Notes: a model not told the origin generated them from the sequence alone. A stretch of DNA of 13,541 bases from Dehalococcoidia bacterium (GCA_028715025.1 JAQTLG010000010.1:1-13541); one strand, 5' to 3'. Counted from the first letter of the stretch, positions 1 through 7,561 are shown. Numbers and translations are program-made.

Positions 1-1177
1 CGTCATCCTGCTGCTACTGCTGATATGCCTGATACCGACTGCTGTGTCTGCAGCCGACGATATCAGAATACTGGATTCGAGCACGGAGGCGGATTTTCCT
101 AACCTGCTCACATTCAGAGTCAAAGCCGAAAGCGCCGATCCCATAGCTCGTATAAGGCTCCGCTACGAAGTCGACAAGAAAGTGTACTCGCCGACATTTG
201 CCGAGGCTTGGCCAGAGTTTCAACCGTCCACAAATGTCGAAGCCGCCTGGAGCTGGGATATGCGCAAAGGCATGTTGCCGCCAGGAGCCAGGGTCACATA
301 CTGGTGGGTAATTGAGGACGCTACGGGCAACAGACTATTGACGCCTAAAAAGGTTATTACTTTTGATGACACACGTTACCAGTGGCAGAAGATCAACGAT
401 CAGAATATTAATATTTACTGGTACCGGGGAAGCCGTTCCTTTTCCGATGACCTGCTCAAGGCAGCGACGGACGCAAAGGGAAGGCTGGAGCGGGATACGG
501 GTGTAACGCTGGATAAACCGGTTTATATATACATATACGCGAATTACAGCGATCTTCGTGAATCCATTGTAGCTCCCGATGAGTGGACCGGGGGCGTGGC
601 CTACAGGGGATTTAACATCATCTCCATCGGTATTTCGCCCAACAACCTGGCATGGGGTAAAAGAGCCGTGGCACATGAGCTGGGCCATCTGATGACTCAA
701 CAGGTTACAGTCAGCCCCTATGGGGAGACCAGGCCTTACTGGCTGGACGAGGGACTGGCGATGCATGCCGAAGGCGAACAGAGCGAAGCCGACAGGGAAG
801 AGCTTAAAAGGTCCATCGAGGACGGCCGCATCGCTACCTTACAAGCCCTTACAAGCCCTTTCCCGGCTGATCCCCAAGAAGCCTATTTCGCTTATGCTCA
901 GAGCCAGAGCGTAATAGAATATCTGGTAAACACTCATGGCAGGGAGAAAATCCACCGGTTGCTTGTTCTGATTAACGACGGCTACAGTATGGATGATGCC
1001 TTGACCGCTGTCTACGGATTCAATTTGAGTGGTCTGGATGATGCTTGGTTGGAATATATGACAGCCACACCGCAGGATGACGCTGTCCCTGGCAAAATCA
1101 CTTCTCATGTGCCAGGTACAGTCTTCATTCCCAGTTTATCTCCTGCCGCATATACGATTGCCTGGGGAGACGTTTAG
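1..1177 (+). CDS. Secreted zinc metallopeptidase, peptidase-MA-like (5' partial)
   Basis: The reading frame is open from base 2, so the true start lies left of the window. The first codons read VILLLLLICLIPTAVSA, a hydrophobic signal-peptide core ending in a V-S-A type signal peptidase I site. The GTG at 44 falls inside this signal and is unlikely to be the start. After a beta-rich N-terminal part comes a metallopeptidase core. HELGH (bases 674-688) is the HExxH zinc site, and WLDEGLA about 20 residues later supplies the likely third ligand, Glu at 749-751, as in gluzincins. This arrangement fits the peptidase-MA-like family. The product is probably exported and either free or surface-retained; its substrate is unknown. 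Its TAG stop abuts the radC ATG, suggesting co-transcription. A 10-base tandem repeat at 839-858 lies in the coding region without breaking the frame. The family call is fairly secure, the physiological role is not. Confidence 0.85.
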   Translation, partial: VILLLLLICLIPTAVSAADDIRILDSSTEADFPNLLTFRVKAESADPIARIRLRYEVDKKVYSPTFAEAWPEFQPSTNVEAAWSWDMRKGMLPPGARVTYWWVIEDATGNRLLTPKKVITFDDTRYQWQKINDQNINIYWYRGSRSFSDDLLKAATDAKGRLERDTGVTLDKPVYIYIYANYSDLRESIVAPDEWTGGVAYRGFNIISIGISPNNLAWGKRAVAHELGHLMTQQVTVSPYGETRPYWLDEGLAMHAEGEQSEADREELKRSIEDGRIATLQALTSPFPADPQEAYFAYAQSQSVIEYLVNTHGREKIHRLLVLINDGYSMDDALTAVYGFNLSGLDDAWLEYMTATPQDDAVPGKITSHVPGTVFIPSLSPAAYTIAWGDV

Positions 1178-1873
1178 ATGGAGACCGAAAGGACTTACAC
1201 CGTCCACGACTTGCCTCCCTCGGATAGGCCGAGGGAGCGACTCAAAAGGCTGGGGCCAGAAGTGCTTTCCACTGCGGAACTACTTGCCTGCATAATGGGC
1301 AGCGGTACACGGGGCGACTCGGTTGTCATGACATCTCAAAAATTGTTGTCGGAGTTCGGCAACCTGCACAACATCGCCTCGGCATCCATCCAGGAATTAT
1401 CGAGGTCAAGAGGCATAGGTGAGGCCAGGGCCATCCAGCTGAAAGCCGCTTTCGAGATCGGCAAAAGGTTGGCCGATCCTGACTATGCTGAGAAAGGCAG
1501 GCCTGTGCAATCTCCCGAAGAAGCTTTTACCTCCATGCAGGAAAAACTGCGGGGAAAGAGAAAGGAGCATTTCTACGTGCTCTGCCTGGATACACGCAAC
1601 CGCGTCAGCAATAAAAAACAGGTATCCATGGGCAACCTGGATAGCAGCATAGTCCACCCGCGCGAGGTATTCAAGGATGCTATATCGTCGCTGGCTGCCG
1701 CGGTTATCTTCGTTCACAACCATCCCTCCGGCGATCTCGAGCCGTCATCGGAAGATATTAACCTGACCAGAAGGCTGGTGGAGGCGGGCGAACTGCTGGG
1801 CATCCCGGTACTCGACCATGTCATCGTCAGCGACAAGGGCTATACCAGTTTGAAATCAAGGAATTTAATTTGA
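1178..1873 (+). CDS. radC: RadC family protein (JAB/MPN+ metalloprotein)
   Basis: The product has 231 residues, normal for RadC. The N-terminus carries the family signature DLPPSDRPRERL. A helix-hairpin-helix follows around residues 70-95 (SRGIGEARAIQLKAA). The C-terminal JAB/MPN+ domain has an intact JAMM zinc motif: His180 and His182 in VHNHPSG, then Asp193 after ten residues. The ATG directly follows the upstream TAG, and GGGGAG at about 1163-1168 can serve as ribosome-binding site. The name comes from an old link to DNA repair that was later questioned; the biochemical role is unsettled, and the fold suggests a metal-dependent hydrolase acting near DNA. It sits between a secreted peptidase and a solute-binding lipoprotein, which gives no obvious functional clue. 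Family assignment is very secure, function is open. Confidence 0.95.
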   Translation: METERTYTVHDLPPSDRPRERLKRLGPEVLSTAELLACIMGSGTRGDSVVMTSQKLLSEFGNLHNIASASIQELSRSRGIGEARAIQLKAAFEIGKRLADPDYAEKGRPVQSPEEAFTSMQEKLRGKRKEHFYVLCLDTRNRVSNKKQVSMGNLDSSIVHPREVFKDAISSLAAAVIFVHNHPSGDLEPSSEDINLTRRLVEAGELLGIPVLDHVIVSDKGYTSLKSRNLI

Positions 1874-1881
1874 GGTCAATA

Positions 1882-3486
1882 ATGAAAAGGAACCTTTTTA
1901 TCAAGTTGATAGGCGCAGCAGCCATCATCGTATTCGTTATATCAGCGCTTGCAGGGTGCAGCCTGACGGGGGTCGATGACCCCGATATCCAGGAAGGCCC
2001 GGGCGGCACCCTTAAGCTCTGGGATGCAGGACCTCTTACACTCGATCCGGCAATATCGAGTGAGATGTCGTCCCACCTGTACATCATGCAGATCTTCAAC
2101 GGCCTGGTCAAATTAAACGAGAACCTTGAGCCCGTCTCTGACCTGGCTGAACGCTGGACTGTAAGCCCTGACGGTAAAACATATACATTTCTCCTGCGCC
2201 GGGACGCACTTTTCCATGACGGCAAACCAATCACCGCATCCGATGTCAAGTACTCCTGGGAAAGGGCCTGCAGTCCTGCTACCGGTTCACAGACGGCATC
2301 CACCTACCTTAACGATATAGTCGGCTCGGCCGAAGTACTTTCGGGCCAGGCTCAAAACCTCAGCGGAGTATCGGTTATCGACGACCATACCCTATCGGTT
2401 ACGATTGATGCTCCTAAAGTCTATTTTCTATCCAAGCTGGCTTATCCCACTGCCTTTGTGGTGGACAGACAAAATGTCGAAACAGGAGGGAACTGGTGGT
2501 GGTACAAACCCAACGGCAGCGGGCCGTACCGAATGGCCAAGTGGAACGTGGGCTCACTCATCATTTTGCAGCCCAACCAGCATTATTATGGTAAGAAGGC
2601 CACCGCCCGCCTGTACTTCCAGCTGCTGGACGGCGTGCCCATGTCCCTTTACGAGACGGGAAAGATAGACGTGGTTGAGATCAGCCAATTATATTTGGAT
2701 CGTGCTACGGACAAGACAGGGCCTTTCTTCGATCAACTCCACATATATCCGGAGTTCAGCCTGCAATATATCGGATTCAATACCGCCAAGCCGCCCTTCG
2801 ATGATCCCCTTGTCAGGGAAGCTTTCAGCCGCTCAGTGGACAAGGACCACATCATTAGAATCATAGAGAAAAACATGGTCAGCCGCGCTGACGGAATTCT
2901 GCCTCCGGGCATGCCGGGTTACAACAAGGATTTAAAGGGGCTGAACTACGACCCGGTCTATGCCAGGGAATTGCTGGCCAAATCCAAATACAGCTCCGGA
3001 CTGCCCCCTATTACCATCACTGTCCTTGGGTGGGGAGGTGTGGACGTCGACCCTTCTCTGGGGGCCGCCATACAGGATTGGAAAAAGAACCTGGGGGCGG
3101 AAGTATCGGTCAGGCTGCTTGAACCCGATCCGTTTCATTACAACCTTCAGCAGGAGGCCGACGAAATGTATGAGCTGGGCTGGGTGGCAGATTACCCCGA
3201 TCCCCAGAACTTCCTGCAAACGCTTTTTTATACGGGTACCGAATACAATAACGGCCGGTTCTCGAGCAGTGAATTTGATAGTCTGATCGACAGGGCGGCT
3301 GTGGAGCAGGATCGTGACAAACGGATGGAGCTCTACCGTCAGGCGGAGCAGATCGTTGTCGACCAGGCACCAGTTATCCCTCTCTGGTTCAATAGAAATT
3401 ACGTCCTGGTAAATCCGCAAGTCAAGAACTACAGCATCGATCCGCTGGGGGTACCGCGTTTAAACCTCGTAAGTATTGAACATTAG
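1882..3486 (+). CDS. ABC transporter substrate-binding lipoprotein, family 5 (oligopeptide type)
   Basis: The ATG at 1882 is preferred over the in-frame TTG at 1870: it has TGAGGT (1871-1876) upstream at good spacing and gives a proper lipoprotein signal. The 534-aa product begins with a positively charged end and a hydrophobic segment, then a lipobox LAGC with Cys26 as the lipidation site. The mature protein shows SBP_bac_5 hallmarks: an early LDPAISSEM-type segment, FNGLVKLN, the region LAERWTVSPDGKTYTF, then LFHDGKPITASDVKYSWE. The end, APVIPLWFNRNYVLV, is also typical. Such proteins capture oligopeptides, nickel complexes or other solutes outside the membrane and pass them to a Dpp/Opp-type permease. 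No permease or ATPase gene is in the window, so it is an orphan here or partners with distant genes. It starts 8 bp after radC. The ligand cannot be read from the sequence. Confidence 0.93.
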   Translation: MKRNLFIKLIGAAAIIVFVISALAGCSLTGVDDPDIQEGPGGTLKLWDAGPLTLDPAISSEMSSHLYIMQIFNGLVKLNENLEPVSDLAERWTVSPDGKTYTFLLRRDALFHDGKPITASDVKYSWERACSPATGSQTASTYLNDIVGSAEVLSGQAQNLSGVSVIDDHTLSVTIDAPKVYFLSKLAYPTAFVVDRQNVETGGNWWWYKPNGSGPYRMAKWNVGSLIILQPNQHYYGKKATARLYFQLLDGVPMSLYETGKIDVVEISQLYLDRATDKTGPFFDQLHIYPEFSLQYIGFNTAKPPFDDPLVREAFSRSVDKDHIIRIIEKNMVSRADGILPPGMPGYNKDLKGLNYDPVYARELLAKSKYSSGLPPITITVLGWGGVDVDPSLGAAIQDWKKNLGAEVSVRLLEPDPFHYNLQQEADEMYELGWVADYPDPQNFLQTLFYTGTEYNNGRFSSSEFDSLIDRAAVEQDRDKRMELYRQAEQIVVDQAPVIPLWFNRNYVLVNPQVKNYSIDPLGVPRLNLVSIEH

Positions 3487-3489
3487 CTA

Positions 3490-3495
3490 TATAAT
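3490..3495 (+). promoter_or_regulatory. Candidate -10 element for the DUF3795-deacetylase pair
   Basis: A perfect TATAAT lies 4 bases after the stop of the binding-protein gene and about 45 bases before the next ATG. I see no convincing -35 hexamer at 16-18 bp spacing and no extended TGn, so this is a candidate only. If real, it gives a leader of roughly 35-40 bases that contains the AAGGAGAG ribosome-binding site. Confidence 0.35.
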
Positions 3496-3538
3496 TACCA
3501 TGCTCCCCGGTTAAACGATTATTAAAAAGGAGAGCGAC

Positions 3539-3991
3539 ATGGATAAAAATGCATTGCAAGCACCCTGCGGAATCCACTGCGGGCTTTGCCTTCTTAATCT
3601 GGCGATCAGGGATGAAAAGCTGAGAAACAGGCTCTCCGAGACATTGAAGCTACCCCCGGATAAGGTCAATTGCACCGGCTGCAGGTCCATAGACGGTCAT
3701 TGTCCGGTGATAGGGGAGCAGTGCGCCACATGGATATGCGTTAATAGCAGGGGCTTGGAATTCTGTTCGGAGTGCATCGATTTTCCCTGCGTAAAGCTGA
3801 TGCCGTGCTCAGACCGCGCCGATAGGCTCCCGCACAACATCAAGATAGCCAGCCTGGCATTGAGAAAGAACAAGGGATCGTTTGAATGGGAAAAGGCTAT
3901 TAATGACATTTACTCACGTTATTTCCACGGTGTAATGGTCATAGGACAGGGTCCGCAATTGAAGAGTCAACCCCCTAAAGAATCAATATAA
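3539..3991 (+). CDS. Cys-rich DUF3795 family protein
   Basis: This is a 150-aa soluble protein with no signal peptide or membrane segment. AAGGAGAG about 6 bases before the ATG is a clear ribosome-binding site. Twelve cysteines fall in the first 90 residues: C10, C14 and C17 (CGIHCGLC), C45 and C48 (CTGC), C55, C62, C67, C76 and C79 (CSEC), C84 and C90. The spacing and the FCSECIDFPC segment match the DUF3795 family, which is common in anaerobes. The cysteines suggest zinc or iron-sulfur binding, but the family has no firmly assigned function that I know of. The C-terminal 60 residues are basic and Cys-free, and may be helical. It precedes the deacetylase-like gene by 16 bp, probably in one transcript. 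Family assignment is good; metal binding is inference. Confidence 0.8.
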   Translation: MDKNALQAPCGIHCGLCLLNLAIRDEKLRNRLSETLKLPPDKVNCTGCRSIDGHCPVIGEQCATWICVNSRGLEFCSECIDFPCVKLMPCSDRADRLPHNIKIASLALRKNKGSFEWEKAINDIYSRYFHGVMVIGQGPQLKSQPPKESI

Positions 3992-4007
3992 GGAAGCCCG
4001 AAAACAA

Positions 4008-5045
4008 ATGCCCGTAGGTTATATAAGCAGCGAGTTATATCAGCTTCATGAGACAGGCAACCACGTCGAGAACAAGGAGCGCCTGACGGCCATAGATACC
4101 GTACTGGAGAAGACAAAGGTTAAAGAACAACTGCTTCAAATCTCACCCCGTGCCGCCAGCATCGACGAGATAGCCGCCGTTCACGACCGTGAATATATCA
4201 GGAGCCTGAAAGCCGAGATAGACAGCGGCGGCGGCTGGCTGGATCCGGATACCTATGCTTCCCCCGGATCATGGGAGGCGGCTATCTATGCTGCCGGCGG
4301 CGTCATGACGGCGGTAGAACACGTCATGAGTGGCAAGGCCGACAGCGTTTTTGCCGCGGTCAGGCCGCCGGGCCATCACGCCGTACATTCCCACCAGATG
4401 GGTTTCTGCCTTTTCAATAACGTTGCCATCGCCGCACGCTTTGCGCTGGCCAACTACGATATTAAGCGCATATTGATTATTGATTTCGACGTCCATCACG
4501 GCAACGGCACGCAGGAGGCGTTTTATAATGAATCACAGGTATTATATTGTTCCACACACGAGTATCCCTGGTATCCATTCACAGGAGCCGCCGAGGATAC
4601 CGGCAAGGGGGCGGGCGAAGGGTATACAGTAAATATTCCGCTTGAAGCAGGCCTGGGAGACAACGAATACCTTCAGGTTTTCAACGAGGTACTGGTACCC
4701 GTGGCAGGCCGCTTCCAGCCGGACCTGGTGATGGTATCGGCGGGATACGATGCCCACTGGCAGGACACGATATCCAATATGACGCTCACCACTATGGGAT
4801 TTGCGCGCATGACCAAGATCATCAAGGCGATTTCAGACCAGTTTTGCCACAACCGGATTATATTCAGCCTGGAGGGAGGCTACAACCACACGGCTTTGGC
4901 CTATTCCGTTACTGCAACCATCGAACTACTCTTGGGTCACGCCGAGGTTTACGATCCGCTGGGTCCTCCTCCCATGTCATACTCACCCCGTGATTTCGGC
5001 GATTTTGTTAAATCCATCCGTAACATTCACAAAATACAAGATTAG
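4008..5045 (+). CDS. Histone deacetylase superfamily amidohydrolase (AcuC/class II-like)
   Basis: The product has 345 residues, usual for bacterial members. The catalytic apparatus looks intact: RPPGHHA holds the His pair (His123, His124), IDFDVHHGNGT supplies zinc ligands Asp161 and His163, SAGYDAHW supplies Asp248, and EGGYN holds the transition-state Tyr292. These enzymes hydrolyse acetyl-amide bonds in a Zn-dependent way. Bacterial relatives act on acetylated lysines, acetylpolyamines or acetyl-CoA synthetase (AcuC), and the substrate here cannot be told from sequence alone. The ATG at 4008 has AAGGAAG about 11 bases upstream, a slightly long spacing. It lies 16 bp after the DUF3795 gene, and no acs or acetoin gene is nearby. 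A hairpin terminator follows 13 bp after the stop. Superfamily and activity class are very likely, the specific target is unknown. Confidence 0.93.
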   Translation: MPVGYISSELYQLHETGNHVENKERLTAIDTVLEKTKVKEQLLQISPRAASIDEIAAVHDREYIRSLKAEIDSGGGWLDPDTYASPGSWEAAIYAAGGVMTAVEHVMSGKADSVFAAVRPPGHHAVHSHQMGFCLFNNVAIAARFALANYDIKRILIIDFDVHHGNGTQEAFYNESQVLYCSTHEYPWYPFTGAAEDTGKGAGEGYTVNIPLEAGLGDNEYLQVFNEVLVPVAGRFQPDLVMVSAGYDAHWQDTISNMTLTTMGFARMTKIIKAISDQFCHNRIIFSLEGGYNHTALAYSVTATIELLLGHAEVYDPLGPPPMSYSPRDFGDFVKSIRNIHKIQD

Positions 5046-5058
5046 GCGTTTTAAAACA

Positions 5059-5088
5059 AAGAATGCGGGGCACTTGCCCCGCATTCTT
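5059..5088. terminator. Bidirectional hairpin terminator between converging genes
   Basis: A perfect 14-bp inverted repeat (5059-5072 against 5075-5088, left arm AAGAATGCGGGGCA) forms a GC-rich hairpin with a tiny loop. It sits between the stop of the deacetylase gene (5045, +) and the stop of the small minus-strand ORF (5109). Read on the minus strand it is followed by TGTTTT, closer to a classical U-tract. On the plus strand the downstream bases (GATTATG) are less T-rich. It probably ends transcripts from both sides, more efficiently for the leftward sec operon. Confidence 0.8.
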
Positions 5089-5108
5089 GATTATGCACAG
5101 ATATAAAC

Positions 5109-5240
5109 TCAGCCTTCCTTGCTTCCAATGCCAAGGAAAAGTATCACCGCGACGCCTAATATCATGCCCGCTATGCCCATGAATGTGGCCAGTGGGATCA
5201 TGAGCAATGCCCATAAACCGATAAACAGGTTCCTATCCAT
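5109..5240 (-). CDS. Small hypothetical membrane protein (43 aa) downstream of secF
   Basis: This is an unrecognised short ORF of 43 residues. It starts MDRNLFIGLWALL and ends FLGIGSKEG. The middle is almost wholly hydrophobic (about residues 6-38, rich in Leu, Ile, Met, Gly, Ala), long enough for one extended or two short membrane helices with GIAG and GVAV turns. The ATG has a strong ribosome-binding site, AAGGGGG, ending 4 bases upstream (5245-5251). It starts 48 bp after the secF stop on the same strand, and its stop is followed 20 bases later by the hairpin terminator, so it looks like the last gene of a secD-secF operon. It is too short and differently built to be YajC, which has one helix and a soluble tail of about 60 or more residues. 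Ribosome-binding site, membrane character and position support a real gene; function is unknown. Confidence 0.6.
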   Translation of the reverse strand: MDRNLFIGLWALLMIPLATFMGIAGMILGVAVILFLGIGSKEG

Positions 5241-5288
5241 AAAGCCCCCTTGTAATCTCCATCAATCGATAAGTATAGATCATTGTTA

Positions 5289-6185
5289 TCATGCGGCCTT
5301 TGATTCAGTTTTTAAGCCCCTGTCCCACAGCACCAGCAACGGCCCGGCCACAAATATGGAGTCATAGATGCCCACCAGTACTCCAACCAGCAGGGCCATG
5401 ATGAACTGCTGTATCGTGACTCCGCCGAACAGAAACAAGGCAAGGCCTGTTAAAATCACCACGAGGCTGGTATTGACACAGCGGGCGATCGTCTCCAATA
5501 TGCTCGAGTTCACAGTTACCGCGAAATCCCTGCTTATGCCTTTACGGACATTCTCGCGTATGCGGTCATAGACCACACAGGTGTTGTTGATAGCGAACCC
5601 GACTATAGTCAGCATGGCCACGATGAACATGGAGTCAACCTGATAGCCTATAAGCCAGCCCAGAATCGAGAAGATGCCCATTACGATCAGCACATCGTGC
5701 AACAGTGCGATCACGGCGCTGAAACCCCATTTGAAAGGACTGGGCATATGGCGGAAGGCAAAGGCAATGTAAAGTATCATGAAAATGGATGCCACCAGAA
5801 CGGCAATGGCCGCGTTGCGCGCCACCTCGCTGGCTACTACCGGCGATACTGTCTCTAAGTCCCTGATAGTCACATCTGTATTCAGGCCTTTCTCAAGACC
5901 GTCGATCAGAGCCACTTTTTCATCGGAATTGATGTCCCTTGTACGGACGAGGAAATCGCCTTCGCTGGTCTTCTGGATCGTGGCATCGTCGTACCCCAGC
6001 TGGGCCATTTGCTGCCTGAGCACACCCTGTTCAACCTGCTGGCTGAAGCGCAGCGTCATAACGGTCCCACTGCTGAAATCGATGCCCAGTTTGAATCCGA
6101 ATGCCAGCATCGAGATGATGCCCGGCACAAGCAGACATATGGAGATCAGAAAAAACCACTTGCGGTTACCTACGATGTCGATCAT
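5289..6185 (-). CDS. secF: Protein-export membrane protein SecF
   Basis: The product has 298 residues, normal for SecF. With SecD it forms the proton-driven SecDF complex that pulls translocated proteins out of SecYEG. A first membrane helix spans about residues 9-29, followed by GIDFSSGT (34-41) opening the extracytoplasmic domain. Five more helices run from about residue 122 to the end. The TM4 signature reads GFAINNTCVVYDRIREN (about 196-212). The second position of the usual INDT is Asn201 rather than Asp, and the DRIREN end is intact. The later motif ETIARCVNTS keeps its Arg (about 235). The ATG overlaps the secD stop in ATGA (6182-6185), so translation is probably coupled. Assignment is secure; the Asp-to-Asn change is the one oddity. 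Confidence 0.96.
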   Translation of the reverse strand: MIDIVGNRKWFFLISICLLVPGIISMLAFGFKLGIDFSSGTVMTLRFSQQVEQGVLRQQMAQLGYDDATIQKTSEGDFLVRTRDINSDEKVALIDGLEKGLNTDVTIRDLETVSPVVASEVARNAAIAVLVASIFMILYIAFAFRHMPSPFKWGFSAVIALLHDVLIVMGIFSILGWLIGYQVDSMFIVAMLTIVGFAINNTCVVYDRIRENVRKGISRDFAVTVNSSILETIARCVNTSLVVILTGLALFLFGGVTIQQFIMALLVGVLVGIYDSIFVAGPLLVLWDRGLKTESKAA

Positions 6186-7501
6186 GCTTTTACTCCGTAT
6201 AACCAGGTATTCTTAACAGCCCTCGCCGTTAGGGAAAGTAACAGCCTGCTGACGGTAATGGCGGTGAACATGCTGAGTGCCACACCTATGAAAAGAGTAA
6301 GTGCAAAGCCCTTGACCATGAAAGCCCCAAAGGTATCGCCGAACCAGAAAAGAACGATGCATGCGATGAATGTAGTTACATTGCTGTCGCGTATGGCCAG
6401 CCAGGCGCGGTTAAAGCCCGCGTCCACAGCGGCCCCCATGGTGCGTCCTGCCCTGAGTTCCTCCTTCATTCGTTCAAAAATAAGGATATTGGCGTCTACC
6501 GCCATACCGATTGACACAACACCCGCTGCGATGCCGGCCATCGTCAACGTGACCGGCACCAGCTTGAAGATGGCCGTCAGGATGATGCCGTAAATAATTA
6601 AGGCCAGTGCCGCCACCACACCCGCCATGCGGTAGTACAGGATCATGAACAGGATAACCAGGATAATACCGATGGCGCCTGCCACAACACTCTTTTTAAT
6701 TGAGTCCGCTCCCAAGGTTGCGTCGACGGTCTGCTCCAGAATAACAGTCAGGGGTACATCGAGTGAACCCGAATTGAGCTGGATGGCCAGGTTCTGCGCC
6801 TCTTTCATGTCCATGCCTTCGATGATGCCGGCGCTCTTGATCACTGCACGTACCGTAGGATACGAGATGAGCTGGCCGTCCAGGAATATGCCCAGGGGTT
6901 TATTGATATTGCGTTTGGTGATCTGTTCGAAGAGTATCGCCCCTTCATCGTTCCACTCGAACGCCACTTCCGGCTCGTTGGTGTTGGATTTCAGCTCGAC
7001 CCTGGAGTTGGGCTTGAGGTATTTTCCGGTCAGTTCCTTGGTTTGCCCGTCGCTGCCGACACCTGTAGCGATCGTCCAGATATACCCGCCTTTATCGTCA
7101 GTTTGCGGTTGCCCCGATATGTCCGTGGTAGTCTCTTTGAACTCCAGAAGGGCGACCTGCCCAATCAGTTTCTTTGCCTCATCCACATTTTTTTCGCCGG
7201 GCAACTGAACCAGGATACGGTTCTCGCCCTGACGCTGAATAATAGGCTCTTTGACGCCGAATGCGTTGGCGCGCCTTTCTATCTTGTTTAGAACACTGGT
7301 CATGACCTGGTCTACCGTCTGCGACGGATCTTTCTTTGACAGGTCGGCTTCGTACACAAGGTATGCGCCACCTTTCAGGTCCAGGCCCAGGGTGAGACCC
7401 TGCCGGCCGAAACGGTCGCCCTCCAGCGGTACTATAGCCCATATACTGAATCCGACCAGCACGGCTATAAACAGAAGCAGCAATGTATCACTTGTTTTCA
7501 A
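6182..7501 (-). CDS. secD: Protein translocase subunit SecD
   Basis: The product has 439 residues, on the short side for SecD but complete. TM1 is at about residues 5-24. GLDLKGG (39-45) opens the large extracytoplasmic P1 region, which includes RRANAFGV and ILVQLPG. The C-terminal half has five further helices (about 271-425). The TM4 motif AVDANILIFERMKEEL contains Asp336, the residue of the proton path in this family. The start is TTG at 7501-7499: the codon just upstream is an in-frame TAA, and no ATG or GTG occurs in frame close behind, so TTG is well supported. AGGAGG (7514-7519) lies 12 bases upstream and AAAGGA (7505-7510) is closer. It overlaps secF by 4 bp. The gap to the upstream cca stop is 60 bp with no clear promoter, so it may share the cca transcript. 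Confidence 0.96.
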   Translation of the reverse strand: MKTSDTLLLLFIAVLVGFSIWAIVPLEGDRFGRQGLTLGLDLKGGAYLVYEADLSKKDPSQTVDQVMTSVLNKIERRANAFGVKEPIIQRQGENRILVQLPGEKNVDEAKKLIGQVALLEFKETTTDISGQPQTDDKGGYIWTIATGVGSDGQTKELTGKYLKPNSRVELKSNTNEPEVAFEWNDEGAILFEQITKRNINKPLGIFLDGQLISYPTVRAVIKSAGIIEGMDMKEAQNLAIQLNSGSLDVPLTVILEQTVDATLGADSIKKSVVAGAIGIILVILFMILYYRMAGVVAALALIIYGIILTAIFKLVPVTLTMAGIAAGVVSIGMAVDANILIFERMKEELRAGRTMGAAVDAGFNRAWLAIRDSNVTTFIACIVLFWFGDTFGAFMVKGFALTLFIGVALSMFTAITVSRLLLSLTARAVKNTWLYGVKA

Positions 7502-7561
7502 TTATCCTTTCACCCTCCTGAGCAATGTTTAGATCGCAATCCAGTATATGTATAACTTATC

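Noticed and set aside
839..858. Tandem 10-base repeat TTACAAGCCC in the peptidase gene, considered as a slippage-type phase switch.
   Set aside because: Only two copies, the frame is open through them, and no alternative product is evident. Probably a chance or old duplication.
5119..5367. An 82-codon plus-strand frame over the sec operon end.
   Set aside because: It spans the opposite strand of the small membrane ORF and the secF tail, with no ribosome-binding site. The minus-strand reading explains the region better.
6009..7208. Long plus-strand open frames opposite secD and secF (for example 6645-7208).
   Set aside because: They mirror strongly conserved membrane-protein genes, have no recognisable motifs, and read as biased shadows of the sec genes.
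7502..7561. Possible promoter in the cca-secD gap.
   Set aside because: AT-rich hexamers such as TATACT occur, but no -35 partner or extended -10 is convincing. Read-through from cca is equally likely.
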